Assembly: GCF_020731145.1 (NCBI RefSeq) | Contig: NZ_JAJFZN010000002.1 | Span: 62,001 to 126,000 of the forward strand | Direction of reading: 5' to 3' | DNA length: 64,000 bases | DNA from: Sneathiella sp. HT1-7 | GTDB lineage: Bacteria > Pseudomonadota > Alphaproteobacteria > Sneathiellales > Sneathiellaceae | Shown here: piece by piece, positions 44,811 to 54,007 of the stretch | How positions within the stretch are numbered: the first letter of the stretch is position 1 | Layout of the letters: the number at the start of each line of letters is the position of its first letter | The notes under the pieces: generated by a model | Told to the model about the DNA's origin: nothing | The model's input: only the letters and a program-made list of their open reading frames with translations | Database searches by the model: none | Position numbers and translations under genes: made by a program

Positions 44811-46058
44811 ATGTCGGGAACCGACCAAGAGCTGTTTAACCTAGCTATGTCAGAAGAGGCGCGCCCCTTACTTTATGCTGTGCAAAAACATATTGAGGAA
44901 AATGTTGCGCCAATTACTGAAGAATTCTATGCCCTGAACGAAGGGAAAGAAGACCGTTGGAGCTGGCATCCGCGTCAGCTTGAATTACTTGACGGTGCTA
45001 AGGCGAAAGCCAAGGAATCGGGATTGTGGAACTTCTTCTTGCCCGACGCGGAGACCGGCGAAGGCTTAAGTAATCTGGACTATGCTTATATCGCATCGGA
45101 GCTCGGCAAGAATAGCCTTGCACCGGAAACCCTAAACTGTAGTGCTCCCGATACCGGCAATATGGAGGTATTGGAGCGGGTCGGAACACCGGAGCAGAAA
45201 GAAAAGTGGTTGAAACCATTGCTGAACGGCGAAATCCGGTCTGCATACGCGATGACTGAGCCGGGAGAGGCCTCTTCCGATGCAAAGAATATCAGCACCA
45301 CGGCGCGTCTGGAAAATGGCGAATGGGTCATTAATGGCGAGAAATATTACATCTCAGGTGCCGGTGATCCTCGCTGTAAAATCATGATCACCATGGTGAA
45401 GACCAGCCCGGATGCCCCGTCGTCGAAACAGCAGTCCCAAATTCTGGTGCCGATTGATACCCCTGGTGTTGAGATTATCGAAGGGATGCAGGTATTTGGT
45501 GAAGATCATGCGCCGCGCGGTCATATGCATCTCAAGTTTAATAACGTGCGTGTTCCGGAAGAGAATATACTTCTGGGTGAAGGGCGTGGCTTTGAAATAT
45601 CTCAAGTAAGGCTCGGACCCGGACGCATTCATCATTGCATGCGGTCAATTGGTCAGGCGGAGAAAGCCCTGGAATTAATGGTTAAGCGGGCTGGCAGTCG
45701 GACAGCATTTGGCAAAACCATTTTGAAGCTTGGCAAGAACCTTGAAGTGATTGCCCGTGCCCGCATTGAAATTGATGCCATGCGTCTGATGGTACTTCAG
45801 GCAGCAAAAGCGATGGATGTTCTCGGGAACCGGGAAGCACGTGTCTATGTCAGCGCGGTCAAGGCCATGGTGCCGGAAAAGGTATGCCAAATAATTGATC
45901 AGGCGATCCAGATTCATGGCGCGACCGGAATGTCCCATTGGACGCCACTAGCCAGCATGTATGCAAATCAACGCCATCTCCGCTTCGCCGATGGTCCGGA
46001 TGAAGTGCATCATATGGTTGTTGGTCGGGCCGAGGCACAGAAGCACGATGCATGGTAG
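44811..46058 (+). CDS. Acyl-CoA dehydrogenase family protein
   Basis: FAD-dependent acyl-CoA dehydrogenase of 415 residues. The FAD segment YAMTEPGEASSDAKNISTTA and the middle beta domain (INGEKYYISGAGDPRCKIM) are clear. The C-terminal motif FADGPDEVHHMVVGRAE and GATGMSHWTPLASMYANQRH match the ACAD10/11-like branch. It oxidises an acyl-CoA, or in that branch sometimes a hydroxyacyl derivative. The next gene, an alpha/beta hydrolase, overlaps its end. Specific substrate unknown. Confidence 0.92.
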   Translation: MSGTDQELFNLAMSEEARPLLYAVQKHIEENVAPITEEFYALNEGKEDRWSWHPRQLELLDGAKAKAKESGLWNFFLPDAETGEGLSNLDYAYIASELGKNSLAPETLNCSAPDTGNMEVLERVGTPEQKEKWLKPLLNGEIRSAYAMTEPGEASSDAKNISTTARLENGEWVINGEKYYISGAGDPRCKIMITMVKTSPDAPSSKQQSQILVPIDTPGVEIIEGMQVFGEDHAPRGHMHLKFNNVRVPEENILLGEGRGFEISQVRLGPGRIHHCMRSIGQAEKALELMVKRAGSRTAFGKTILKLGKNLEVIARARIEIDAMRLMVLQAAKAMDVLGNREARVYVSAVKAMVPEKVCQIIDQAIQIHGATGMSHWTPLASMYANQRHLRFADGPDEVHHMVVGRAEAQKHDAW

Positions 46059-47044
46059 GGCCTGAGAACCAAAGAATAGTCATGAAAGATTTGATTGTTG
46101 AAGAATTCATGGTTCCTATCGGGGACCATGAACTATCCATTTTCTTGCGGAACAAGCGACGGACGGATGCCGTTCTGGGACGGCCAGACCGTACTTTGTT
46201 GTTTGTGCATGGGGCAACATATCCGTCGTCTGTGACCTTCGACTTTGCCGCGGGGGGCTACTCCTGGATGGATACGTTGGCTGAGGCAGGGTTCGACTGC
46301 TGGCTTATGGATATCCGCGGCTATGGGCGATCCGATCGACCGGCGGAAATGGAACAGGCGGCGGACGCCAACGGGCCGATTGTGCATACGGATGTCGCGA
46401 TATCCGATCTTGGTATGATGGTTGACTATATTCTGGCGAAGCGCAGCATAGAGAAACTGCAACTGCTGGGATACTCATGGGGAACCTTAATCGCAGGTGC
46501 GTACACTGCTAAAAATAATGCCAAGGTCGAACGACTGGCTCTCTATGGGACAAGTATGCTGAATTCTGGCGCGTCTCTCATTGGAAATGATAGGCCAACG
46601 ACGGCCTATCGCTATGTGGATGCTCAGTCGATTAAAGCTCGCTGGGAGCATGGGCTGAAACCAGCAGAGATTGCGGATATTATCGAGCCAGACTGGCAGC
46701 AGCAGTGGCTGGATGAAGCGGTCGCCAGCGATCCTAAATCTGGTGAACATGATCCACCAATGCTGCGTGCGCCGACGGGTGTGGTGGATGACAAGGTATG
46801 CCGTTGGTCGCAAGGTGTGTTCCAATATGACCCAGCTGAGGTCAGGGTTCCGACGTTGGCTATTGTGGGCGAAAAGGATATCGAAACGACGGCTGAGGGG
46901 GCGCTCGCGCTCTATCATAAACTGATCAATGCTCCCCATCGCCGCTATACGATCGTTGGAAAAGCAACACATTCCGCATTACTTGAACGGCGGAGGGATC
47001 AGCTTTTTCGGGCAATACAGTCCTTTCTTGAAGAGGAATTTTAA
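46052..47044 (+). CDS. Alpha/beta hydrolase
   Basis: Alpha/beta-hydrolase fold protein of about 320-330 residues. The nucleophile elbow is GYSWGTLIAG, the oxyanion HG is in LFVHGATYPSS, and the DIRGYGRSDRP segment is typical. The late Asp is in AIVGEKDIETTAEG and the catalytic His in VGKATHSALLER. The start is uncertain: ATG at 46052 overlaps the upstream stop, while ATG at 46082 or 46109 also gives a complete fold. Coupled to the acyl-CoA dehydrogenase gene. It may be a lactonase, esterase or thioesterase. Confidence 0.85.
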   Translation: MVGPENQRIVMKDLIVEEFMVPIGDHELSIFLRNKRRTDAVLGRPDRTLLFVHGATYPSSVTFDFAAGGYSWMDTLAEAGFDCWLMDIRGYGRSDRPAEMEQAADANGPIVHTDVAISDLGMMVDYILAKRSIEKLQLLGYSWGTLIAGAYTAKNNAKVERLALYGTSMLNSGASLIGNDRPTTAYRYVDAQSIKARWEHGLKPAEIADIIEPDWQQQWLDEAVASDPKSGEHDPPMLRAPTGVVDDKVCRWSQGVFQYDPAEVRVPTLAIVGEKDIETTAEGALALYHKLINAPHRRYTIVGKATHSALLERRRDQLFRAIQSFLEEEF

Positions 47045-47117
47045 GGTAAGGATTATATATCTCTCTCGCAAGGATTTCCTGCGCCAACAAAATATTTACA
47101 AAAATAAGAGAAAAATA

Positions 47118-47792
47118 ATGGACTTCGATACTATCGTGCGCGGAAGGCGCTCTATCCGCGGCTATAAACCGGACCCAATTCCAAAAGATGTACTGAAGGA
47201 AATAATCGACATTGCCGCCCGCGCGCCGTCTTCAATGAATACGCAGCCATGGCATTTGCACGTAATCAGTGGGGAGCCCTTGGATCGCATCCGTGCAGGA
47301 AATACAGAGCGGAACCTCGCAGGCGTACCGTCCTCCAGAGAGTTTCGAGTTGAAGATAAATATGAGGGTGTTCATCGCGATCGTCAGGTGAAAGTGGCCG
47401 TTCAGCTTTTTGAAGCCATGGGAATTGAGCGGCATGACGCGGAACGGCGTCAGGAATGGGTACTTCGGGGCTTTCGTCAGTTTGATGCGCCGGTCTCTGT
47501 GATCGTTGCTTACGACAAAAATTTGCAAGGGGATATCCGTCATTTTGATCTTGGGGCAATAACCTATGGGTTGGTACTTGCCGCCTGGAGCCGGGGTATC
47601 GGTGCCGTTATCAATAGTCAGGGTATTATGCAATCACCTGTCGTGCGGGAGCATGCTGGGATCCCCGAAAATCATGTGATCCAGACGGCAGTTGCTATGG
47701 GGTATCCGGACGATAGCTTTCCGGCGAATGCGGTTGTCTCCACCCGCAGGCCGGTTGAGGAAGTTGCAACCTTTATCGGTTTTGAAGATTGA
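47118..47792 (+). CDS. Nitroreductase family protein
   Basis: FMN-dependent nitroreductase-fold enzyme of 224 residues. The start at 47118 gives the family N-terminus DFDTIVRGRRSIRGYKPDP with an AAGAG ribosome site. ARAPSSMNTQPWHLHVI is the FMN phosphate region, and AITYGLVLAAWSRGIGAV and AVAMGYPDDSFPANA complete the pattern. Members reduce nitro groups, quinones or flavins, or dehalogenate. It is 73 bp after the hydrolase gene on the same strand. Confidence 0.9.
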   Translation: MDFDTIVRGRRSIRGYKPDPIPKDVLKEIIDIAARAPSSMNTQPWHLHVISGEPLDRIRAGNTERNLAGVPSSREFRVEDKYEGVHRDRQVKVAVQLFEAMGIERHDAERRQEWVLRGFRQFDAPVSVIVAYDKNLQGDIRHFDLGAITYGLVLAAWSRGIGAVINSQGIMQSPVVREHAGIPENHVIQTAVAMGYPDDSFPANAVVSTRRPVEEVATFIGFED

Positions 47793-47896
47793 AGGTAACC
47801 ACTTCTTTCGAGCCATTACTGTGGATAGACCGTAGCGGGTAAATCATCATATAATGCGCCTTAACATGATTAGGTAAAGAATACGGGGAATAGCCC

Positions 47897-48757
47897 ATGG
47901 GGCCGATTTCAAATAGCTATATTTCGCAGCGGATTAAGCTTCATTATGTGGACTGGGGAAATCCAGAGGCACCGCCGTTGTTGCTTATCCATGGTGGGCG
48001 GGATCATTGCCGGAACTGGGACTGGGTGGCGGAAGAGCTGCGTCACGACTGGCATATCATTGCGCCGGACCTTAGGGGGCACGGAGACAGTGGCTGGTCC
48101 ACGGATGGCAACTACAATGTCCAGAGCTATGTATATGATATCGCCCAGCTTATCCATCAAAAGGAATTGAGCCCGGTAACGATTGTTTCTCATTCTCTCG
48201 GTGGCAGTATTGCGCTCCGCTATACGGGGCTCTATCCAGAGAATGTCAGAAAGATTGTCGCGATAGAGGGGCTAGGATCATCCCCAAAAATGATAAAGGA
48301 GGCGCAAGCCGTCCCGATGGCCAAACGCTGGCGTGACTGGATTGATCAGAAGCGAGCGGCAAGTGGTCGTTTGCATCGCCGCTATGATACATTTGAAGAT
48401 GCCCTTGCACGCATGAAGGCTGAGAATAAGCATTTGTCAGACGAGCAGGCCCTACATCTGACAACCCATGCCGTCAACCAGAATGAAGATGGTACATTCA
48501 GCTGGAAATTTGATAATTATATGCGTGTTTGGGGACCGTCTGACATCAGCCAGGAGGACACCCAAACATTGTGGAGCGAAATCACTTGCCCGACAATGCT
48601 GTGCTACGGCAATGACAGCTGGGCGTCAAACCCTGTTGATGACGGGCGTATAAAGCATTTCAAGAATGCCATCGTGAAAAATTACAATAATGCGGGGCAT
48701 TGGTTACACCATGACCAGTTTGATAAGTTCACAGCGGATTTGAGAGACTTCTTGTAA
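47897..48757 (+). CDS. Alpha/beta hydrolase
   Basis: Hydrolase-fold protein of 286 residues. The nucleophile elbow is SHSLGGSIALRY, with LLLIHGGRDHCRNWD for the oxyanion region and DLRGHGDSGWS. The late acid is in CYGNDSWASNPVDDG and the catalytic His in NAGHWLHHDQF. Of the type that hydrolyses lactones, esters or C-C bonds in aromatic degradation. It is the last of the plus-strand group and 104 bp from the nitroreductase gene. Substrate unknown. Confidence 0.88.
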   Translation: MGPISNSYISQRIKLHYVDWGNPEAPPLLLIHGGRDHCRNWDWVAEELRHDWHIIAPDLRGHGDSGWSTDGNYNVQSYVYDIAQLIHQKELSPVTIVSHSLGGSIALRYTGLYPENVRKIVAIEGLGSSPKMIKEAQAVPMAKRWRDWIDQKRAASGRLHRRYDTFEDALARMKAENKHLSDEQALHLTTHAVNQNEDGTFSWKFDNYMRVWGPSDISQEDTQTLWSEITCPTMLCYGNDSWASNPVDDGRIKHFKNAIVKNYNNAGHWLHHDQFDKFTADLRDFL

Positions 48758-48854
48758 CGGCTTGAGAATAGTGTGCGGTCGTTGCTATATGTGCTGACTT
48801 CCCAAAAGAAGAAGGGAGCATCGCTCACACATCCTCTCGTCCATGCCCAAAAAT

Positions 48855-49727
48855 TCACTCAATCCCTGCAATGGTGCCGGTGGGATGGGATTCACCTTCC
48901 GGAAGATCTTCTGACATCACCTGCTTATAGGCATGCCAAGTCGCGTGACCGATGAGCGGTAGGGTGACAATCAGTCCGACCCCTGCTGTGGCCAAGCCAA
49001 TTCCGGTGAAAACAACGATAATAGCAGCCCAAAGAAGCATTGCGTTCCGGTTTTGTGTGACGGCGTAGGCACTGGTAATGAGCGAGGGCAGTAGCACTGA
49101 TTTCCTGTCCATCATCATCGGCATGGCGAAAGCTCCCACAAGAAATATACAGGTGGCAAAAACCGCACCAACAATGGCTATTGATATTCCGAAATAGACG
49201 CCTTCCATACTGAGCGCGCGCGTCAAGATGATGCGCCATTCTGGCATGATGCCCGGAAAATTCAGTGCAAAAACTGTAAAGGAAATGCGTATCCAAACCT
49301 GAAATACAAAGGCGAGGGCAACGCCAAAACCAAAGATCCCTAATTTATTATAGCGCGCGGCGGTAACTGCGGCCATAAAGGATACCTTCTCTCCGGCTGC
49401 GTATTGGCGGCTAATCTCGTAAAAACCGATTCCGACAGCAGGTCCTACAAGAAGAAAACCAGTCAGGCCAGGCAGGATCAGATAAGGCCAGCCCATGAAG
49501 TAAAATCCGAAGGATAAAATCAGCCCGAAGATAATAAAGAGGGCGGCATAACTTACACTGACAACAGTATTAGCTTTCAGGTCTAACCAACCGGCGGTGA
49601 GCCAACTCCAGACGTCTTCCGGCCCCACGTCGCTTACCAAAGCCATCTCCTTTACAAGGAAGTTGGCTTTCATTGGCCTATTTGTCAGTGTTTCTTTTGT
49701 GGGCGTGATAATTTTATCTCTCATCAT
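48855..49727 (-). CDS. DUF2189 family integral membrane protein
   Basis: Membrane protein of about 290 residues with six hydrophobic segments. DUF2189 features include AGWLDLKANTVVSVSYAALF, GPAVGIGFYEISRQYAAGEK and GLIVTLPLIGHATWHAYKQV. The start at 49727 follows a GGGGAGGG ribosome site; the ATG directly after it is also possible. Function of the family is unknown. It is convergent with the hydrolase gene. Confidence 0.85.
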   Translation of the reverse strand: MMRDKIITPTKETLTNRPMKANFLVKEMALVSDVGPEDVWSWLTAGWLDLKANTVVSVSYAALFIIFGLILSFGFYFMGWPYLILPGLTGFLLVGPAVGIGFYEISRQYAAGEKVSFMAAVTAARYNKLGIFGFGVALAFVFQVWIRISFTVFALNFPGIMPEWRIILTRALSMEGVYFGISIAIVGAVFATCIFLVGAFAMPMMMDRKSVLLPSLITSAYAVTQNRNAMLLWAAIIVVFTGIGLATAGVGLIVTLPLIGHATWHAYKQVMSEDLPEGESHPTGTIAGIE

Positions 49728-50118
49728 GCATCCCTCCCCAAGCATACACATATCCATGCAGCTTATGAGCAATCCGGGACTCAGTAAAGCTTCCTTAAAA
49801 TAAAGAAGAGGCTATATCTGAGGACGGTTCGGAACCAGCACATGCAGGTAGTTAATCCGGATATGTGATGAATTCTATCTCATAACCAAAGCTGTCGTCT
49901 TCGCGCGCCATAATGGCAAATAATTTGAACCCCGCGCACACCACCATCGCCAATCATTAGATTGTCGTACTTTAGCGCTAAACGACAATAGGTGACGTTA
50001 AAGGGTAAACTCGGAACTATCAGGAAAATTAGCTAGTTCCGAGTTTATCCTATCCGTCTATTAAGCGAAACTCCGGATCTGTTTGCACTCTAATACAAGA
50101 GATATTCGCATTGGAAAA
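49728..50118. other. Intergenic region with a long inverted repeat
   Basis: About 390 bases without a gene. It contains the DUF2189 promoter at its left end and the 17-bp inverted repeat at 50003-50050. Apart from these I see nothing interpretable. Confidence 0.45.
50003..50050. terminator. Long stem-loop downstream of the fourth TRAP operon
   Basis: GGGTAAACTCGGAACTA (50003-50019) pairs with TAGTTCCGAGTTTATCC (50034-50050): 17 positions, one G-T wobble, loop 14 nt. It lies 69 bp beyond the dctM stop on the minus strand. Only three T follow the stem there, so it may act as a terminator or as a 3' stabiliser. Confidence 0.55.
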
Positions 50119-51459
50119 TCAATTCAGTGCGTTCGGTAAGAACAGACTGATTTCCGGTACGAGTATCAACAGCAGCAAAGTCAAAATATCCATAACGAGG
50201 AACCAGAGGACGCCTTTGAATATGGTTTCAAGCTTAACTGTGTCACCAATCACCCCTTTTAGAATATAGACATTCAGTCCGACAGGCGGAGTAATTAGAC
50301 CGATTTCAAGCAATTTAATCATGATGACGCCAAACCAGATCAGGTCATAACCCAGATTTTCGATCACAGGCACAACCACTGGCAACGTCAATAGCATGAT
50401 CCCGAGTGGGTCCATAAACGTTCCAAGAACGACATATACCAGCGACAGGGCTAGTAGGATAACAATCGGCGGATAATCGAGCGATAGCGCTAAATCCGAC
50501 AAGAAACCAGCAACCCCGGTAATAGCAATAAAGCCAACAAATATTTTGGCGCCTATGACAACGGCAAATATACTGGCGGATTGGGTCACTGTTTCAAGAA
50601 TCGAAAGCTTCGCTTCTTTTGCCTTCAATCGTTTGGAAAGGGCGGCTAGACCCCACGCACCTGCGGCACCAACGGCGGCGGCCTCTGTCGGGGTTACTAT
50701 ACCGGCATAAATGCCACCCATCACAAGTACAAACAGAAGAATTATCGACCATGTACCTTGAAGGGATTTGTAGCGTGTATCCCAACTAACATTTTCAGGA
50801 GGCGGCGCTATTTTCGGGTTAATCAGGGCCCGAATGACGATCATAAGAATGTAGATCAATGCAGAAAGAATACCGGGTACCAAGCCTGCAAGAAGAAGCT
50901 TTCCAACGGATAGTTCGGTAAACAGGCCATAGATAATCATAAGAATACTTGGCGGAATTAGGGATCCCAGCGTACCGCTGGCGGCGATTACACCTGTTGC
51001 CAGTCCCTTGTCGTATTTGTAGCGAAGCATTTCCGGCACGGCGAGTTTACCCATGGCGGCAGCCGTTGCCAGGCTAGAACCACTGACTGCAGCAAACATT
51101 GCGCAGCCCATGACAGAAGCGACGGCGAGCCCCCCCGGAAGCCGGGACAGCCATGCACGAGCCGCATCATATCCATCACGTGTAAATCCGAAATGAAAGG
51201 CGACGTAGCCCATCATCAAAAAGAGCGGAATGGCAACAAGGGAGAAGGAGGCAACGAATGAGTAGGGTTCAAACGCGATATAGTTTATCGCCGCCTGCCA
51301 GCCCCGTTCGAGATTGGCTTCCCGACCTGCAGGCCATCCAATAGCCAGAATGAGACCAACAAATCCGACGACCGCAAGCGCGACCGCAATTGGAACACGA
51401 ATAATAATTAGTAGTAAAAGTACGCCGATTCCGCAGAATCCGAGAGTAATGGGATCCAT
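50119..51459 (-). CDS. TRAP transporter large permease (DctM family)
   Basis: Inner-membrane subunit of 446 residues with about 12 hydrophobic segments. Motifs are AMFAAVSGSSLATAAAMGKLA, GTLGSLIPPSILMIIYG and VTPTEAAAVGAAGAWGLA. It starts 6 bp after the dctQ stop. The operon lies beside a Rieske oxygenase and an enoyl-CoA hydratase on the same strand, so it may import the aromatic or other acid degraded by them. Confidence 0.92.
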   Translation of the reverse strand: MDPITLGFCGIGVLLLLIIIRVPIAVALAVVGFVGLILAIGWPAGREANLERGWQAAINYIAFEPYSFVASFSLVAIPLFLMMGYVAFHFGFTRDGYDAARAWLSRLPGGLAVASVMGCAMFAAVSGSSLATAAAMGKLAVPEMLRYKYDKGLATGVIAASGTLGSLIPPSILMIIYGLFTELSVGKLLLAGLVPGILSALIYILMIVIRALINPKIAPPPENVSWDTRYKSLQGTWSIILLFVLVMGGIYAGIVTPTEAAAVGAAGAWGLAALSKRLKAKEAKLSILETVTQSASIFAVVIGAKIFVGFIAITGVAGFLSDLALSLDYPPIVILLALSLVYVVLGTFMDPLGIMLLTLPVVVPVIENLGYDLIWFGVIMIKLLEIGLITPPVGLNVYILKGVIGDTVKLETIFKGVLWFLVMDILTLLLLILVPEISLFLPNALN

Positions 51460-51465
51460 AAAAAT

Positions 51466-51951
51466 TTACTTTCTGTTCGTGAGCTCAAGCCCGGCTTTGA
51501 CCACGTCTATTGCAAACCGAAGCGTAAACATGAGAATGCCGACAAAAAATATGAAACGGACCGGCCATTCCGGTAATGATAGCGGGCCTTCCATATAATT
51601 TCCGGTAATCCACGCATCCAGAAAGTAGTGGAATGCTGAATAGGTCATGATCGCGAAAAACGCGAAACCAAGCAGAAAGCCGAAGGCGTCGAGGATCAGG
51701 TTTACGCGGTCGGAGAGTTTATCTGTGAACAAGGTCACCATGATGTGTTCGCGTTGTGACTGCACAAAAGCGAAAGGCAAGAACACGACGAACACCATGA
51801 GGAACTCATTCATCACCACATCGTCTGGTATTGGGGCGCCTATGACGTATCGGCCTAATACAGACAATGTGGTGATTGCAAGCATGAGCATAACGGCTAT
51901 GCCGGCAACTAGAACGAGAGATTTCTCGAAATAGTGAAAGCTGTTTTTCAT
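51466..51951 (-). CDS. TRAP transporter small permease (DctQ family)
   Basis: Inner-membrane subunit of 161 residues with four hydrophobic segments, including VLVAGIAVMLMLAITTLSVL and the PDDVVMNEFLMVFVVFLPFA region. Directly between dctP and dctM. The spacer to dctP is only 34 bp and has no hairpin, unlike the other DctQ genes in this window. Confidence 0.9.
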   Translation of the reverse strand: MKNSFHYFEKSLVLVAGIAVMLMLAITTLSVLGRYVIGAPIPDDVVMNEFLMVFVVFLPFAFVQSQREHIMVTLFTDKLSDRVNLILDAFGFLLGFAFFAIMTYSAFHYFLDAWITGNYMEGPLSLPEWPVRFIFFVGILMFTLRFAIDVVKAGLELTNRK

Positions 51952-51985
51952 CTATTTTCCAGATTAATTAGTTACGAAATACAGC

Positions 51986-53062
51986 TCAACGGTTCCAAGG
52001 ATAGCCCTTTTCTTCGAGCTCCTTCTGGTATTTTGCGAAAGTCGCATTGTACTGATCAATGACACTCTGGGAATCGATACCCTTGGCATCTGTTCTTTCT
52101 TTCCATTCAACGACCAGCTCTTCTGCCGCAGCTCTCCATTTCGCGCGCTCTGCCTCATCAAGAGTGGTAATTTTCATGACTTTACCGTCAATGCCTTTGA
52201 GCAATTCGGCGCGGGCAGAAGCGTTATCTTCGATCAGGGCTTTGGAGTAATGTTCAACAAACTCCTCGCTGACTTCCGTCATGATATTCCTGATGTTTTC
52301 AGGCATTTCATTCCATTGCTGGCGATTTATACCTGCACCATATCCAACAACCTGCCCCATGTTGACTTCCGTTACATAGTCCGCAACTTCATAAAATTTA
52401 TATGAACGGGTCGCAAACATGTAGGTAGCACCGGCATCAACTGTACCGCGGTCCATAGCCTGATAGATTTCGCTATGACCGAGATTTACAGGAATGGCGC
52501 CGAGGTTTTTCAAAAGCGTAATAAAGCCGGCAGTCGCCCGGATTTTTTTGCCATCGAGGTCAGCAGCTGATTTGATCTCAAAGTTTGAAACAATCTCGCT
52601 GGGGCCTGTGGTGAAGTTAGCCAGCAAATGAATGCCGTTCTTCTTCATCTCGTTGGAAAGCTCTGGCATTGTTCTTTGCAGATCTTGCCAAGTCCTGAGC
52701 GTAACCCAGATATCGCCAGCGACAAACGGGATGTTTCCGTAGTTCCATACCGGCATTTCGGCAGGGTTGTAAGGGCCCATTATGGTTCCCGCATCTGCAA
52801 GGCCGGTAGAAACGGCCCTCAAGGTTTCCTTGCCCTTGGATAGCGCTTGGCTCCAGAAAAATTCGATTTTTACTTCGCCGTTTGTGCGTTTCTCAATTTC
52901 AGAAGCCCACCATTTCAAGGATTCTGCCCGCGCTCCGCGTGGCGGGCCGAGTTCGCTGTAACGGAGGTGATATTCTGCATATGCATTCGCGCTGAAAGCA
53001 CACAAAGTGAACAGCGTTGCCATAAGAGCGAGGCTCTTGGCTAACTTAGATAAAAGTTTCAT
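51986..53062 (-). CDS. TRAP transporter substrate-binding protein (DctP family)
   Basis: Periplasmic binding protein of 358 residues. A Sec signal peptide (SLALMATLFTLCAFSANAYA, cut before EYHLRYS) starts the protein. Family features are FFWSQALSKGKETLRAVSTG, DLDGKKIRATAGFITLLKNL and MDRGTVDAGATYMFATRSY. The branch fits C4-dicarboxylate or aromatic-acid binders, without a firm ligand. It lies 162 bp from the enoyl-CoA hydratase gene upstream and may share its transcript. Confidence 0.92.
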   Translation of the reverse strand: MKLLSKLAKSLALMATLFTLCAFSANAYAEYHLRYSELGPPRGARAESLKWWASEIEKRTNGEVKIEFFWSQALSKGKETLRAVSTGLADAGTIMGPYNPAEMPVWNYGNIPFVAGDIWVTLRTWQDLQRTMPELSNEMKKNGIHLLANFTTGPSEIVSNFEIKSAADLDGKKIRATAGFITLLKNLGAIPVNLGHSEIYQAMDRGTVDAGATYMFATRSYKFYEVADYVTEVNMGQVVGYGAGINRQQWNEMPENIRNIMTEVSEEFVEHYSKALIEDNASARAELLKGIDGKVMKITTLDEAERAKWRAAAEELVVEWKERTDAKGIDSQSVIDQYNATFAKYQKELEEKGYPWNR

Positions 53063-53224
53063 TGTTTTTCCCTGACTAGAAAATTCTGTCTGTGCCTCGG
53101 TACGTTTATTCTTTGTTACTTGGTCGTACGAAACTACGTCGGAATGGTGGTATAGAATTTAAAAATAGTCAATAGGTTGAGTGTAAATTCGGGCGCGCCG
53201 ATTTTTGGTTTAATGCGTTTCCGC

Positions 53225-54007
53225 CTACTTCCCTTTAAATTCTGCCGGACGGTTTTCCTGGAAAGCTTTAACGCCTTCCATAAAGTCGTCAGTCTTAAAT
53301 GCTTGTCCCTGACATGCTGCTTCAAACCTTAATGAATCAGCAATGCCATTACCTTGGGCGAACGCAATTTGCCGTTTGATCAGACCCAATGCTACTGAAG
53401 GGCCATTCGCGAGTCGTTGAGCCAGACTGGTTGCCTCATCAGGAAGCTTATCGTCGTCGACAACCTGCCAAATCAAGCCCCATTCTTTAGCTGTTTCGGC
53501 GTCGATGGGCTGATCCCCGAACATTGCAAGGGCAGTAGCCTGAGCAGTTCCGAGCTTTTGAACGAGAGACCAGGACATGCCACCATCCAAAACGGCACCA
53601 ATTCGCGAAAAAGCGGTCAGAAGTTTCGCCGAGCGGGCGGCGATCAAGATATCCCCCGATAGCGCCAGCCCGCAACCAGCGCCTGCGGCCGCGCCATTGA
53701 GAGCAATCACAACCGGAACCGGCACTTCTCGAACAGCGAGAATAAGCCGATTTATTCCCGCCATCATTTGCCCTTCAATAAAATCCCGCCGATCCGCGAG
53801 TCCGCTTCCCTGCAAGTCCGCCCCAGCACAAAATCCTCGACCTGAGCCGGTTATCATTATTGCCCTGGCCGAACGGCTCGCAGTGACATCCATTATGGCG
53901 TCTGTTAGGTCATTTATCAGCTCTGCAGACATGGCATTCATCTGTTCCGGCCGATTTAGCGTCAATCTCAATAGATTTCCCTCAGTCTCCCTAATCAATT
54001 CAGCCAT
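53225..54007 (-). CDS. Enoyl-CoA hydratase/isomerase family protein
   Basis: Crotonase-fold enzyme of 260 residues. Oxyanion-hole segments are GSGRGFCAGADLQGSGL and VVIALNGAAAGAGCGLAL. The usual active-site Glu positions are not obvious: the loop reads FSRIGAVLDGGMSWSLV, with Asp where a catalytic Glu often stands. That pattern recurs in PaaG-type isomerases and ring-cleaving crotonases. Its start overlaps the Rieske oxygenase stop by 8 bases, so the two act together. Confidence 0.88.
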   Translation of the reverse strand: MAELIRETEGNLLRLTLNRPEQMNAMSAELINDLTDAIMDVTASRSARAIMITGSGRGFCAGADLQGSGLADRRDFIEGQMMAGINRLILAVREVPVPVVIALNGAAAGAGCGLALSGDILIAARSAKLLTAFSRIGAVLDGGMSWSLVQKLGTAQATALAMFGDQPIDAETAKEWGLIWQVVDDDKLPDEATSLAQRLANGPSVALGLIKRQIAFAQGNGIADSLRFEAACQGQAFKTDDFMEGVKAFQENRPAEFKGK

